This document shows, one piece after another, positions 7,273 to 14,329 of a DNA stretch of 19,196 nt (positions within the stretch are counted from its first letter, which is position 1; every line of letters starts with the position of its first letter). A model generated the notes under the pieces. It saw nothing but the letters and a program-made list of their open reading frames with translations, made no database searches and was not told where the DNA came from. The stretch is from Alphaproteobacteria bacterium (lineage in GTDB: Bacteria > Pseudomonadota > Alphaproteobacteria > Micavibrionales > Micavibrionaceae). A program made the position numbers and the translations under genes. The stretch covers positions 1-19,196 of the forward strand of contig JAUILO010000029.1 of NCBI GenBank assembly GCA_030432775.1, read 5' to 3'.

Positions 7273-7293
7273 TGTTGATTAACCATAGACCTA
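7248..7293 (-). terminator. Rho-independent terminator of the 94-aa gene
   Basis: On the minus strand, about 40 nt after the stop at 7336, an arm TAGGTCTATGGTTAAT (7293-7278) pairs with ATTAACATAGGCCTA (7273-7259) across a 4-nt loop, with one bulge and one G-T pair. It is followed by TTTCTTGTTTT (7258-7248). A long, fairly AT-rich stem plus T-rich tail in the right place. Confidence 0.65.
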
Positions 7294-7335
7294 CCTGTTG
7301 AGTAGTTACTCTTATAATACCAGAAAGCTATTTGG

Positions 7336-7620
7336 CTATTTTGGTTTTGCGACAACCTTGAAGGTTGTATTCTGGAATGCTTCTCCTACATATTGAGGAA
7401 GTTTTTTCTCGATATACTCTACAGCGCGTGGGCTGACCTCGCCTTGCGGGTCACGTTTATTGCTTAGCGCGAATGTGATTGTTAGATCCTCCGCTGTGCC
7501 ATCTTGTTCGACATCGATCTTTACCTGCTCACCGCTACATTTTTTTTCAATAAGGTTTTCAAGGCCACCGCTCAGGTTGTTACAGGCGTTGAAAATTTGC
7601 TCTACTTTTATATTAGACAT
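7336..7620 (-). CDS. Hypothetical 94-aa protein with a strongly built promoter
   Basis: Not recognised. A small cytosolic-looking protein: an N-terminal helical part (VEQIFNACNNLSGGLENLIE) with two Cys (13, 28), a central beta-like stretch (VKIDVEQDG, then LTITFALSN), and a helix-strand end (AVEYIEKKLPQYVGEAFQNT, then TFKVVAKPK). Charged residues are evenly spread and there is no signal peptide. The ATG 7620 has GGAG 6 nt upstream. The gene has its own consensus promoter with a 26-bp palindrome at the -35 side and its own terminator, so it is a complete monocistronic unit under specific control. The divergent neighbour at 7852 is also unknown; shared control is possible but unproven. Confidence 0.75.
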   Translation of the reverse strand: MSNIKVEQIFNACNNLSGGLENLIEKKCSGEQVKIDVEQDGTAEDLTITFALSNKRDPQGEVSPRAVEYIEKKLPQYVGEAFQNTTFKVVAKPK

Positions 7621-7649
7621 TTATATCTCCATAGTTAAATTCTGGAGAT

Positions 7650-7678
7650 GTTATATATGCATGATTATATTATGTCAA
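7650..7678 (-). promoter_or_regulatory. Consensus sigma-70 promoter of the 94-aa gene
   Basis: Minus strand: TTGACA (7678-7673), 17-nt spacer, TATAAC (7655-7650). The -35 is perfect and the -10 has one mismatch. Predicted start near 7643, about 22 nt before the ATG at 7620. A 5-bp complement, CTCCA/TGGAG, at 7643-7647 and 7628-7632 could cover the ribosome site if transcription starts a few bases earlier. Confidence 0.8.
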
Positions 7679-7679
7679 T

Positions 7680-7705
7680 ACAAAAGTTAATTTATTAACT
7701 TTTGT
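7680..7705. promoter_or_regulatory. 26-bp palindrome abutting the -35 box (candidate operator)
   Basis: Perfect 12-bp arms ACAAAAGTTAAT and ATTAACTTTTGT around a TT centre, starting 2 nt upstream of the TTGACA of the 94-aa gene promoter. No T tract follows on either strand, so it is not a terminator. The position suits an activator or a repressor that binds as a dimer, and it lies between two divergent genes. Confidence 0.55.
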
Positions 7706-7851
7706 AGCGCGCAAATTGATTAAATAGTAAAGCTTGATTTTTCCATAAGATATTAATAAGGTCTGTTTTGTAATGACCTCATTTCAAGAATGAAGCGGCA
7801 AAATGGGTGTTAAAACCGCAGTTTGAAAAATAGGGTAGAGGATATATCAGC

Positions 7852-8244
7852 ATGTCTATTTCATGGACTTTTAATAAGTTAAATGGCGCTTTGCTTAAAT
7901 TTGGTGCAAGAGTGAATTCCAGCATTATTTGTAGTTTTGCGATGGGTCGCACACATGTCTTTAATAACTCCGAGGCGCTAAGAATAGCTGCCGAGCGTAA
8001 AAATTATGATGCGTTTGAAACAATCCTTGGAAAAGCCTCCAGTGAAGATGGCGGGTTCATGACCCGCCTTGATTTCGGTTTGGGTGATGACTGGGATAAA
8101 GTTGCCAAGATCGGCGAAAGCGATGATCGTATCGCCAACGCGCTTATTCAATATGAACATAAATCAGATGAAAATCTGGAAGCGTTGCTTCGCGGTGTCG
8201 AAGATTTGAATGCGCAAGGTATCGTTCCAAAACTGCGTGTATAG
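7852..8244 (+). CDS. Hypothetical 130-aa protein
   Basis: Not recognised. A polar, mainly helical protein without a convincing signal peptide, although residues 11-31 are mildly hydrophobic (NGALLKFGARVNSSIICSFA). The stretch EALRIAAERKNYDAFETIL (41-59) has the look of one ankyrin-type helix pair (A-L-x-x-A-A, then I-L). Residues 92-116 (DRIANALIQ, then ENLEALLRG) are again helical, but no full repeat is present, so I do not call the family. The ATG 7852 has GAGG 10 nt upstream. It is divergent from the 94-aa gene (231-nt gap containing the palindrome) and 96 nt ahead of comM. Confidence 0.7.
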   Translation: MSISWTFNKLNGALLKFGARVNSSIICSFAMGRTHVFNNSEALRIAAERKNYDAFETILGKASSEDGGFMTRLDFGLGDDWDKVAKIGESDDRIANALIQYEHKSDENLEALLRGVEDLNAQGIVPKLRV

Positions 8245-8317
8245 ATAAGTTGCACTTCAACGTTGTTTCTGTTTTGTTCTTGTGTTATTTGTATGGAATA
8301 CATACAGTTGTAATAGG

Positions 8318-8323
8318 TATAAT
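8318..8323 (+). promoter_or_regulatory. Candidate -10 box of comM, very close to the start codon
   Basis: A perfect TATAAT ends 17 nt before the comM ATG at 8341, which would give a leader of only about 10 nt. No matching -35 is found at normal spacing; a small palindrome (TGTATG...CATACA, 8289-8306) lies just upstream. comM also lacks a clear ribosome site, consistent with a very short leader. Confidence 0.4.
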
Positions 8324-8340
8324 AGAAAAGATTTCGTCGA

Positions 8341-9888
8341 ATGGTTGCACGAATTAACACAGTCGCTTTTCAAGGCGTTGATGTGCAGAATGTGGATGTT
8401 CAAGTGCAAATTGCAAATGGCATGCCTGCCTTTGCGATTGTCGGATTGCCCGATAAAGCGGTTGCGGAAAGTAAAGAACGTGTTCGTGCGGCCTTACATG
8501 CCTTGGGTATATCGCTTCCCCCCAAACGATTAACGGTTAATCTGGCTCCTGCTGATATTAGCAAGGAGGGTAGTCATTATGATCTGCCGATTGCTCTGGG
8601 GGTGCTGGCGGCTATGGGCATTATTCCAAAAGAAGAGCTTGAGGATTGCGTTGTACTAGGGGAGTTATCTCTTGATGCCGGTACACGAGCTGTAACTGGT
8701 GTGCTGCCTGCGGCAATGCACGCATTTGCCAATGACAACCGTTTGATTTGTCCGAAAAGCTGTGGCGCTGAAGCAAGCTGGGCTGGTGATCTGGAGATAT
8801 TGGCGCCACAAGATTTATTACAGCTTATCAACCATATCAAAGGTACGCAGGTTTTAAGCCAGCCAGTTCCCGAACTGGGGGCACAACAGGCATTTTTCGG
8901 CCCTGACCTGCAGGATGTAAAGGGTCAGGCGCTGGCTAAGCGGGCGCTGGAGATTTCGGCAGCGGGCGGGCATAATATGTTGATGGTCGGGCCGCCAGGT
9001 TCGGGTAAATCCATGTTGGCGAGCTGTTTACCGGGTATACTGCCGCCGATGATGCCAAGTGAAGCGCTCGAGACATCAATGGTTCATTCTCTATGTGGCT
9101 CACTACCGGATGGGGGGTTAATGGCAACACGGCCATTTCGTGATCCGCATCATTCGGCTTCGATGCCAGCTATTGTGGGCGGGGGACATAAGGCAAAGCC
9201 GGGCGAGATATCATTGGCGCATAATGGCGTCTTATTTCTGGATGAGCTTCCGGAATTTAACCGGACAACGCTGGAATCATTGCGTCAGCCGCTTGAAAGC
9301 GGTAAGGCGCTCATTGCTCGTGCCAATCATCATGTAAGCTATCCGGCGCGTTTTCAGTTAATCGCTGCTATGAACCCGTGTCGATGTGGTTATATGGGCG
9401 ATGCAGATAATGCCTGTGCGCGAGCCCCAAAATGTGGACGAGATTACCAAATGAAGATATCAGGGCCACTTTTAGATAGAATTGATATCCATGTTGATGT
9501 ACCTGCGGTATCTATTGCCGATCTAAGTGGCAGCAATAGCAAGTCTGATCAAAATATAGAGAGTTCGGCGATAATAGCTGCGCGCGTGTCACGGGCGCGG
9601 GAGATACAGGCTGAGCGCAATAAACAGCTCTCCGGCTTATCAGAATTTGCATCTTTGAATGCGTATGTGGTAGGAAGTGCTTTGGAAAATATTGCACCAC
9701 TGGATGATGCTGCGAAAACTGTATTGAATACAGCAGCGGAACGCATGAAGTTATCGGCACGGTCTTATTACCGGATATTGCGGGTTGCGCGCACAATTGC
9801 AGATCTGGATGGAGCGCCGCAGGGCTTGAAAAAAGATTACGTTTTAGAAGCTTTGGGATATAGAAATTTAAACTACCTAACGCATTGA
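8341..9888 (+). CDS. comM: ComM/YifB-type AAA+ ATPase (Mg-chelatase-like)
   Basis: A 515-aa cytosolic hexameric AAA+ protein. By work on the family, ComM is a DNA helicase that extends branch migration when single-stranded DNA is integrated during natural transformation; it is also widespread in non-competent species. Domains: Lon-protease-like fold (about 1-165, including VGLPDKAVAESKERVRAAL and YDLPIALGVLAAMG), Mg-chelatase AAA+ core with Walker A GPPGSGKS (217-224), Walker B VLFLDE (297-302), DPHHSAS (268-274), and a Cys cluster (Cys347, 349, 359, 365) before GPLLDRIDIHVDVP. A C-terminal chelatase lid ends at SYYRILRVARTIADLDG and beyond. Length is typical. The ATG has no clear Shine-Dalgarno. 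Standalone gene; no other competence genes are in view. Confidence 0.97.
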   Translation: MVARINTVAFQGVDVQNVDVQVQIANGMPAFAIVGLPDKAVAESKERVRAALHALGISLPPKRLTVNLAPADISKEGSHYDLPIALGVLAAMGIIPKEELEDCVVLGELSLDAGTRAVTGVLPAAMHAFANDNRLICPKSCGAEASWAGDLEILAPQDLLQLINHIKGTQVLSQPVPELGAQQAFFGPDLQDVKGQALAKRALEISAAGGHNMLMVGPPGSGKSMLASCLPGILPPMMPSEALETSMVHSLCGSLPDGGLMATRPFRDPHHSASMPAIVGGGHKAKPGEISLAHNGVLFLDELPEFNRTTLESLRQPLESGKALIARANHHVSYPARFQLIAAMNPCRCGYMGDADNACARAPKCGRDYQMKISGPLLDRIDIHVDVPAVSIADLSGSNSKSDQNIESSAIIAARVSRAREIQAERNKQLSGLSEFASLNAYVVGSALENIAPLDDAAKTVLNTAAERMKLSARSYYRILRVARTIADLDGAPQGLKKDYVLEALGYRNLNYLTH

Positions 9889-9924
9889 AAAACAACATCT
9901 TATGGTGTATTATGGTAAGAATGT

Positions 9925-9945
9925 AAGGGTATGTTAACCTTTTTC
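9925..9945 (+). terminator. Weak terminator-like hairpin after comM
   Basis: AAGGGTA (9925-9931) can pair with TAACCTT (9935-9941) with one G-A mismatch and a 3-nt loop, followed by a short T run. It lies about 37 nt after the comM stop. The stem is short, so confidence is low. Confidence 0.35.
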
Positions 9946-10016
9946 GTGTCTAATAGTATGTACACGGGCACGGATAAGAGGATTTAGCCCCTTAAGTAGC
10001 TGATATTAATCAGTAA

Positions 10017-10060
10017 TTAATTATAAGAATATACAATTTTAATTATAAGAATATACAATT
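10017..10060 (+). repeat. Perfect 22-bp tandem duplication upstream of the 346-aa gene
   Basis: Two exact, directly adjacent copies of a 22-bp AT-only-plus-G/C unit (10017-10038 and 10039-10060), each starting TTAATTATAAG and ending ATACAATT. The period is close to two helical turns. It ends 31 nt before the ATG at 10092, and a TATAAA (10065-10070) follows immediately, so the repeats would cover the -35 region and upstream. A transcription-factor site pair is plausible; slippage duplication is the alternative. Confidence 0.8.
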
Positions 10061-10091
10061 AATGTATAAAAAATTGGGTTGAACATAAATA

Positions 10092-11132
10092 ATGGTAGCA
10101 AGCGTATTTAACACAGGTGGCATCGAACGGGATTACGATAGTGATTTCGAAGAGTTCGATACTGATCTGGGCGGTGCTGACGGCTTTGGTGACGTCGGTG
10201 AATTTGACGCCACAGAAGCGGCGATGGATGCCGTCATTAAAACGCCGATGATCCAGCCGATTATCCAAACGACCCCTTCACAGACAAATAATAATGATGC
10301 CAAAGGTCCTGCTATTCAGCAAAATTTCCAGTTTGCTACAGGGCAAAACAGCTTTAAAGCTATGGATAACCATAATACTGACAAAGTGGCCAAAGGCGTT
10401 CGTAATGATCAGCAAACAGCAGCAACAATGCAAAGCTCTGGTAAAGAAGCTTTAGCAAGCATGAAACAACAAGCACAAGACATGACCCGCGAAGCCGGAG
10501 GGCAAGATGCACCTTCAGGCCCAGACGCTGGTGGTACTAATCTTGGGAAAATTGGTGTTAATGCTGGTATTGATACAGCGATGATTGCTGGTATTGCGAA
10601 GTTTTCACCGGAAGCCGCAGCCGTAGCAGCGGTTGTTTCGGTTGGTTCTGATGTTTATAAAATTGCTCAAGCAACACTGACTGGTAAAGGTAGTGATGCA
10701 ACAATGGGGGGCGGTGACGACCTTGCCAAATCTGCGCGTTCTATGTCTTCAAAAACCGGTTATGTAGATCAAGGTTTTTCCGGTGGTTCTAGTGCGCCAT
10801 CAACCGTTGAAAATACATTTGCAAAATTATCGCATGGTCCGGGTTTTGGTAAAGCGCCAAGTATGGATGACATTGATGACGCAAGTGGATCTATTTCCGG
10901 AATGGATCTGAATATTACTGAAGCGGCAATGCGTAACAGCCCTGCATATACAGAGGCTATGAACACATTGCATGCCGGTACAGAAACCTTAGCGAATACA
11001 ACATTGATGATCGAAGAAGGCTTTGCGCCTACAATGGATAATTTGGCTGACGCCGGTGAAATCAATGCCGAATACGCCACACCTGAGTTTGAAAATCCAT
11101 TCGAGATCAAACCGGAACGGGTATTTGTTTAA
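10092..11132 (+). CDS. Hypothetical 346-aa low-complexity protein without Cys or Trp
   Basis: Not recognised. The N-terminus (15-47) is very acidic and Gly/Phe-rich (DYDSDFEEFDTDLGGADGFG). Residues 50-150 are Gln/Asn/Ala-rich and likely disordered. Residues 151-196 form the only hydrophobic region (NLGKIGVNAGIDTAMIAGIA, then AAAVAAVVSVGSDVYKIAQA), resembling a glycine/alanine helical hairpin. Residues 200-275 are Gly/Ser/Asp-rich, and 275-346 helical and acidic, ending F-E-I-K-P-E-R-V-F-V. There is no Cys or Trp and no N-terminal signal peptide. That composition is common in proteins exported by dedicated secretion systems or in surface/filament proteins, but no RTX repeats or other marker is present. 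No clear ribosome site; upstream lies the 22-bp tandem repeat, downstream a possible attenuator. Confidence 0.75.
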   Translation: MVASVFNTGGIERDYDSDFEEFDTDLGGADGFGDVGEFDATEAAMDAVIKTPMIQPIIQTTPSQTNNNDAKGPAIQQNFQFATGQNSFKAMDNHNTDKVAKGVRNDQQTAATMQSSGKEALASMKQQAQDMTREAGGQDAPSGPDAGGTNLGKIGVNAGIDTAMIAGIAKFSPEAAAVAAVVSVGSDVYKIAQATLTGKGSDATMGGGDDLAKSARSMSSKTGYVDQGFSGGSSAPSTVENTFAKLSHGPGFGKAPSMDDIDDASGSISGMDLNITEAAMRNSPAYTEAMNTLHAGTETLANTTLMIEEGFAPTMDNLADAGEINAEYATPEFENPFEIKPERVFV

Positions 11133-11152
11133 CATTTCTTATTATTCCTAGA

Positions 11153-11177
11153 GAACAAAAAGGCAGAACTTTTGTTC
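11153..11177. repeat. Inverted repeat downstream of the 346-aa gene
   Basis: GAACAAAAAG (11153-11162) and CTTTTGTTC (11169-11177) form a stem of about 9 bp with one extra A and a 6-nt loop. It sits 20 nt after the stop at 11132. No T tract follows directly, so it may stabilise the 3' end or be part of the larger foldable region up to 11226. Confidence 0.5.
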
Positions 11178-11182
11178 GCCAA

Positions 11183-11226
11183 GGGCAAATTTTGTCCGAT
11201 TGCGACTATCGACAGGGCAATTTTTT
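11183..11226 (+). terminator. Terminator with a competing upstream hairpin (possible attenuator)
   Basis: TTGTCC (11192-11197) can pair with GGGCAA (11215-11220), extended inward by GAT/ATC (11198-11200 with 11208-11210), and is followed by six T (11221-11226): a plausible Rho-independent terminator. An identical GGGCAA (11183-11188) upstream can pair with the same TTGTCC, which would prevent the terminator stem. It may simply end the 346-aa transcript, or control read-through into the LprI-like gene. Confidence 0.5.
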
Positions 11227-11250
11227 AGGTATAAATAATTAGATAGGAGC

Positions 11251-11343
11251 GTGGTTTGTACTTCTGTTCGTAATTATTTTACTTATATGCTGTTTTGTCG
11301 TTCTGACCTGTGTAATGGCGCTGATATAGAATTTGAAAATTGA
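11251..11343 (+). CDS. Doubtful upstream small ORF, 30 aa, stop overlapping the LprI-like start
   Basis: A frame opening at GTG 11251 (or ATG 11287) ends in a TGA whose A is the first base of the ATG at 11343 (TGATG). The LprI-like gene lacks a ribosome site, so coupled translation from this frame would explain its expression. AGGAG lies only 1-2 nt before the GTG, which is too close to be convincing. Confidence 0.25.
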   Translation: MVCTSVRNYFTYMLFCRSDLCNGADIEFEN

Positions 11344-12305
11344 TGAATGTTTCCAGGCTTTCTTTTTTGTTATTTTTAATGTTTACGATCTGTAACGTAT
11401 CGATGGCTTATGCTCAGCGGCATAAAGGGTATTGCGATGCTGTTGAAAGTACGGCTGATATGCAATCTTGTGTGAATACACATAATGAAGCAGCAAAAGA
11501 AAAGCTGAATAGTGTTTATAAAGATCTCGTCGATCATATTGGCAAGGAAGAAGTCTCTTCTGTTTCGTCTGCGCAAAAAGAATGGCGCGAATTTCGTGAT
11601 ACACAATGCGCGTATGAAGCAAGCTTGACGCCTAATGAGGCGCTTAGACGTGTTTACGAATTATCTTGTCTGACCGAACTCACAGAAGATAGATCACACC
11701 ATTTGGCCGCTTTAAAGGCGCGCGAGGAAAGTGGAATGCCTTGGGAACTGGGTGATCAGCCGCGCTGGGTCAATATTCTAACGAATAAATATCCCCATGT
11801 GTACTGGCGTTACGGCGAATGGATGAGCGTTGATTTGAATTGTGATGATCGCAAAGAAGACGTGATGATTGGCCTTGATGTTAAAAGCGGGCAAGAGCAA
11901 TCAACATTGATTATTGCTGTGGCCGACAACCCTGTGACAGGCAAGCCTAAAGCATCGCTTTTTAAAGTTCCGCTTTATAGCGAGATTCCCGATGCGATGC
12001 CGGTCACAGAAGGCACAGAAGAAAAAATTCATCTTTGCGGCGCGGATGTAAAATTGGCTTTGATTAGCAATCCACAAATTGAATATACAGATCAGGCCGA
12101 GACCGAGACATTGTCTGCGCAAGACGAAATTGCTTCTGGGCAAGCAGAGACATCAACAGCGCCAGCACAGAAGAAGCCGGCCTTATGTAGTGCCGCGATC
12201 CAGATTATAGATTCGCAGTGTAAGCCATTGCAGCTATACAGAGGTGCAGAGAAATATCATGTCGAATATTTTACACCGGCATCTGGCGGCGATGGGGTGC
12301 AATAG
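11343..12305 (+). CDS. Exported protein with LprI-like (DUF1311) domain
   Basis: A 320-aa exported protein. Residues 1-24 are a Sec signal peptide ending A-Y-A before Gln25. Residues about 30-125 match the LprI/DUF1311 pattern: a Cys pair around a T-x-x-M-x-x-C segment, then A-x-x-x-L-N-x-x-Y-x-x-L, QKEWREFRDTQC, and a final Cys before LTELTEDRSHHL. Founding members inhibit lysozyme, but most family members are uncharacterised. The C-terminal 190 residues are unrecognised: a possible beta domain (WMSVDLNCDDRKEDVMIGLD), an acidic Gln/Thr/Ala linker around residues 235-275, and a Cys-containing end. An in-frame TTG at 11340 is possible but ATG 11343 is preferred. There is no Shine-Dalgarno. It may protect the wall against muramidases (inference). 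Confidence 0.85.
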   Translation: MNVSRLSFLLFLMFTICNVSMAYAQRHKGYCDAVESTADMQSCVNTHNEAAKEKLNSVYKDLVDHIGKEEVSSVSSAQKEWREFRDTQCAYEASLTPNEALRRVYELSCLTELTEDRSHHLAALKAREESGMPWELGDQPRWVNILTNKYPHVYWRYGEWMSVDLNCDDRKEDVMIGLDVKSGQEQSTLIIAVADNPVTGKPKASLFKVPLYSEIPDAMPVTEGTEEKIHLCGADVKLALISNPQIEYTDQAETETLSAQDEIASGQAETSTAPAQKKPALCSAAIQIIDSQCKPLQLYRGAEKYHVEYFTPASGGDGVQ

Positions 12306-12433
12306 GTTTTTATAGAATACAGACGTATGCAGAATTTGCGTGGTCGATGGGCAATGTAGGTAATAAACCAAGCGCCGTGTAAGACAAACACAGCGTAATG
12401 AATTAGAGTAGTAAATGAGGAGAGAAGCAGATC

Positions 12434-13033
12434 GTGCTTAAAAAGAATCAACCCAGTATTAAATCCATATGTGTTTATTGTGGTTCATCTGCGGGTGTTA
12501 ATCAGGATTATAAGGATGCCGCCAAAGAATTGGGGCGTATGATAGCGGATAAAGGCAGACGTCTAGTTTATGGCGGCGGGCGTATGGGCTTGATGGGCAT
12601 TGTGGCTGATGCTGCGCTTGAAAAAGATGGTGAAGTACTTGGAATCATTCCATCGCATTTATCTGAAAAAGAAACAGCGCATCAGGGATTAACTGATTTA
12701 TATGTTGTTGAAACGATGCATGAGCGTAAACAGCTTATGGTCGAAAATTCGGATGCATTTGTGATTTTGCCGGGTGGTCTTGGTACGATGGACGAGTTCT
12801 TCGAGGTTTTTACATGGTGGCAACTGGGTTTACATGACAAGCCTATATTGGTGGCAAACATTAATGACTATTGGTCTCCGCTGGTTGATCTAGTGACGAA
12901 TATTGCTAAAGAAGGTTTTTGTGGCAAAAATGATTTTGATCAAGTTATCGTCGTAGATTCTGTGATAGAAGTTATAGAGGCGCTTGATAAGGCGCCAAAA
13001 GAGACGAATGATCCAAATATGAAGTGGATATAA
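12434..13033 (+). CDS. LOG family protein (TIGR00730-type nucleotide phosphoribohydrolase)
   Basis: A 199-aa cytosolic Rossmann-fold enzyme of the LOG family, whose members cleave cytokinin-riboside 5'-monophosphate or AMP to free base and ribose 5-phosphate; these proteins were long misnamed lysine decarboxylases. Motifs: SICVYCGSSAG (11-21), GGGRMGLMG (47-55), MHERK (95-99) and the signature PGGLGTMDE (113-121) with the catalytic Arg/Glu pair expected from R98 and E121. Length is normal. The start is GTG at 12434, with GAGGAGAG upstream at a somewhat long spacing. There is no in-frame ATG near it. No neighbour shares a pathway; it is 128 nt after the LprI-like gene. Confidence 0.94.
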   Translation: MLKKNQPSIKSICVYCGSSAGVNQDYKDAAKELGRMIADKGRRLVYGGGRMGLMGIVADAALEKDGEVLGIIPSHLSEKETAHQGLTDLYVVETMHERKQLMVENSDAFVILPGGLGTMDEFFEVFTWWQLGLHDKPILVANINDYWSPLVDLVTNIAKEGFCGKNDFDQVIVVDSVIEVIEALDKAPKETNDPNMKWI

Positions 13034-13190
13034 CGCGCATATAAAATACGTCTATCCCGATTTTTGTGTTGTTTTATAATAAATTAACGGTGCATTAAGT
13101 GTAAGAAATGCATTATAATGATTGGTAATGTGTATTTTTTACTGGTTTCAAATGAATTAGAACTGAATTTTTATTTTTAGGAAATTAAAC

Positions 13191-14249
13191 ATGCAATATA
13201 CGCATGATGCAACGCAGGCAATGGAGTATACCAAACTTGCCATGAATCGGATCAAGAAGGAAGCCCTTCCTCCTACACCGGATATCTATGAAGTGTGGTA
13301 TGTATATTATTCTGGCCAAAGTCCTGAGATTATGCAGGCGATTGATATTCTTGTCAGTAACGACCAAAGCGTAACTGTGGAAAGATGTCAGGAACTTTAC
13401 TATAAATTCTTAAGTGACGAAGTGAATCATGATGCTGTCCGTCAAGCAGGACAGGAAATTAATGCGACGATTCAAAACGTAACAGGTGTTGTTGCTGGTG
13501 TAAAATCCGCAACGAATGAATATAGCGGCAAACTTGGTGATGTAACCGGAAAGATCGCCGATATCCAGGATCCTGATGAGATTAAAGCAGCGTTGTCCGG
13601 CGTTCTGGCCGATACGCAAACAATGATTGCGCAGAACCAGCAGTTAGAGGAAGAGTTGAATAAATCTTCCGAGGCTATGGAGCAAATGAAGGCTGATTTG
13701 GAGAAGATCCGACGGGAGGCCATGACTGATGGTTTGACGAATCTGGCAAACAGAAAATCGTTTGATGAAGAGATTATGCGTATTCACCATCAAAGCACCG
13801 AGGAGAATTCGACATATTCTCTGTTAATGCTCGATATTGATCATTTCAAAAGCTTTAATGACCATTACGGTCATCAGGTCGGTGATCAGGTGTTGCGCCT
13901 TGTTGCAAAGACATTGACCGATGGTGTTAAAGGCCGGGATATTGCCGCCCGTTACGGTGGTGAAGAATTTGCAATTATTTTGCCTGATACATCGCTCGAG
14001 CATGCTGTGCGTGTTGCCGATGCTTTGCGTAAAGCTGTGGCGACCAAAGAGGTTATCAACCGCAATAGTGGTGATAAGCTTGGCCGTATTACTATGTCTG
14101 CTGGTGCTGCTGAATTTGTGCCTGGCGAAGAAAGAGACATGTTGATCGAGCGTGCAGACTCTGCACTTTACACAGCCAAGCATAATGGCCGTAATCAGGT
14201 TGCTGCCGCTCCGACACCAAAGGGCGCGAAAGTGCAAGCAAACGTATAA
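13191..14249 (+). CDS. Soluble diguanylate cyclase (GGEEF domain)
   Basis: A 352-aa cytosolic enzyme that would make c-di-GMP from two GTP. Residues 1-120 form a helical N-terminal region with LPPTPDIYEVWYVYYSG (26-42), a pattern seen in a known group of proteobacterial diguanylate cyclases. Residues about 145-178 form a coiled coil leading to the M-T-D-G-L-T-N-L-A-N-R linker (178-188). The GGDEF domain holds LDIDHFKSFND (214-224) and the active-site GGEEF (256-260), so it should be catalytic. The inhibitory site, normally RxxD six residues before the signature, reads K-G-R-D (247-250), which suggests weakened product inhibition. No transmembrane segment and no EAL domain. The ATG has AGGA 9 nt upstream. 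Upstream (13034-13190) a TATAAT at 13114 is the best -10 candidate. Confidence 0.95.
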   Translation: MQYTHDATQAMEYTKLAMNRIKKEALPPTPDIYEVWYVYYSGQSPEIMQAIDILVSNDQSVTVERCQELYYKFLSDEVNHDAVRQAGQEINATIQNVTGVVAGVKSATNEYSGKLGDVTGKIADIQDPDEIKAALSGVLADTQTMIAQNQQLEEELNKSSEAMEQMKADLEKIRREAMTDGLTNLANRKSFDEEIMRIHHQSTEENSTYSLLMLDIDHFKSFNDHYGHQVGDQVLRLVAKTLTDGVKGRDIAARYGGEEFAIILPDTSLEHAVRVADALRKAVATKEVINRNSGDKLGRITMSAGAAEFVPGEERDMLIERADSALYTAKHNGRNQVAAAPTPKGAKVQANV

Positions 14250-14329
14250 TTCTTTATATTTTTTGTGGTTTTTTTCGAAGGTTCGATGGGCGCGGTGCGT
14301 ATCAACTCTATAGCCACAGGAGATAGTCA

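Noticed and set aside
7889..8040. Ankyrin repeat in the 130-aa protein
   Set aside because: Only one helix-pair-like stretch (residues 41-59) is present, without the G-x-T-P-L-H type signature or further repeats.
12393..12416. Imperfect hairpin before the LOG gene (CGC-GTGT with ACAC-GCG)
   Set aside because: Contains a mismatch, has no T tract, and is well within what chance gives.
13091..13119. Promoter for the diguanylate cyclase (TGCATT-N17-TATAAT)
   Set aside because: The -10 is perfect but the -35 hardly matches; mentioned with the gene but not listed as a feature.
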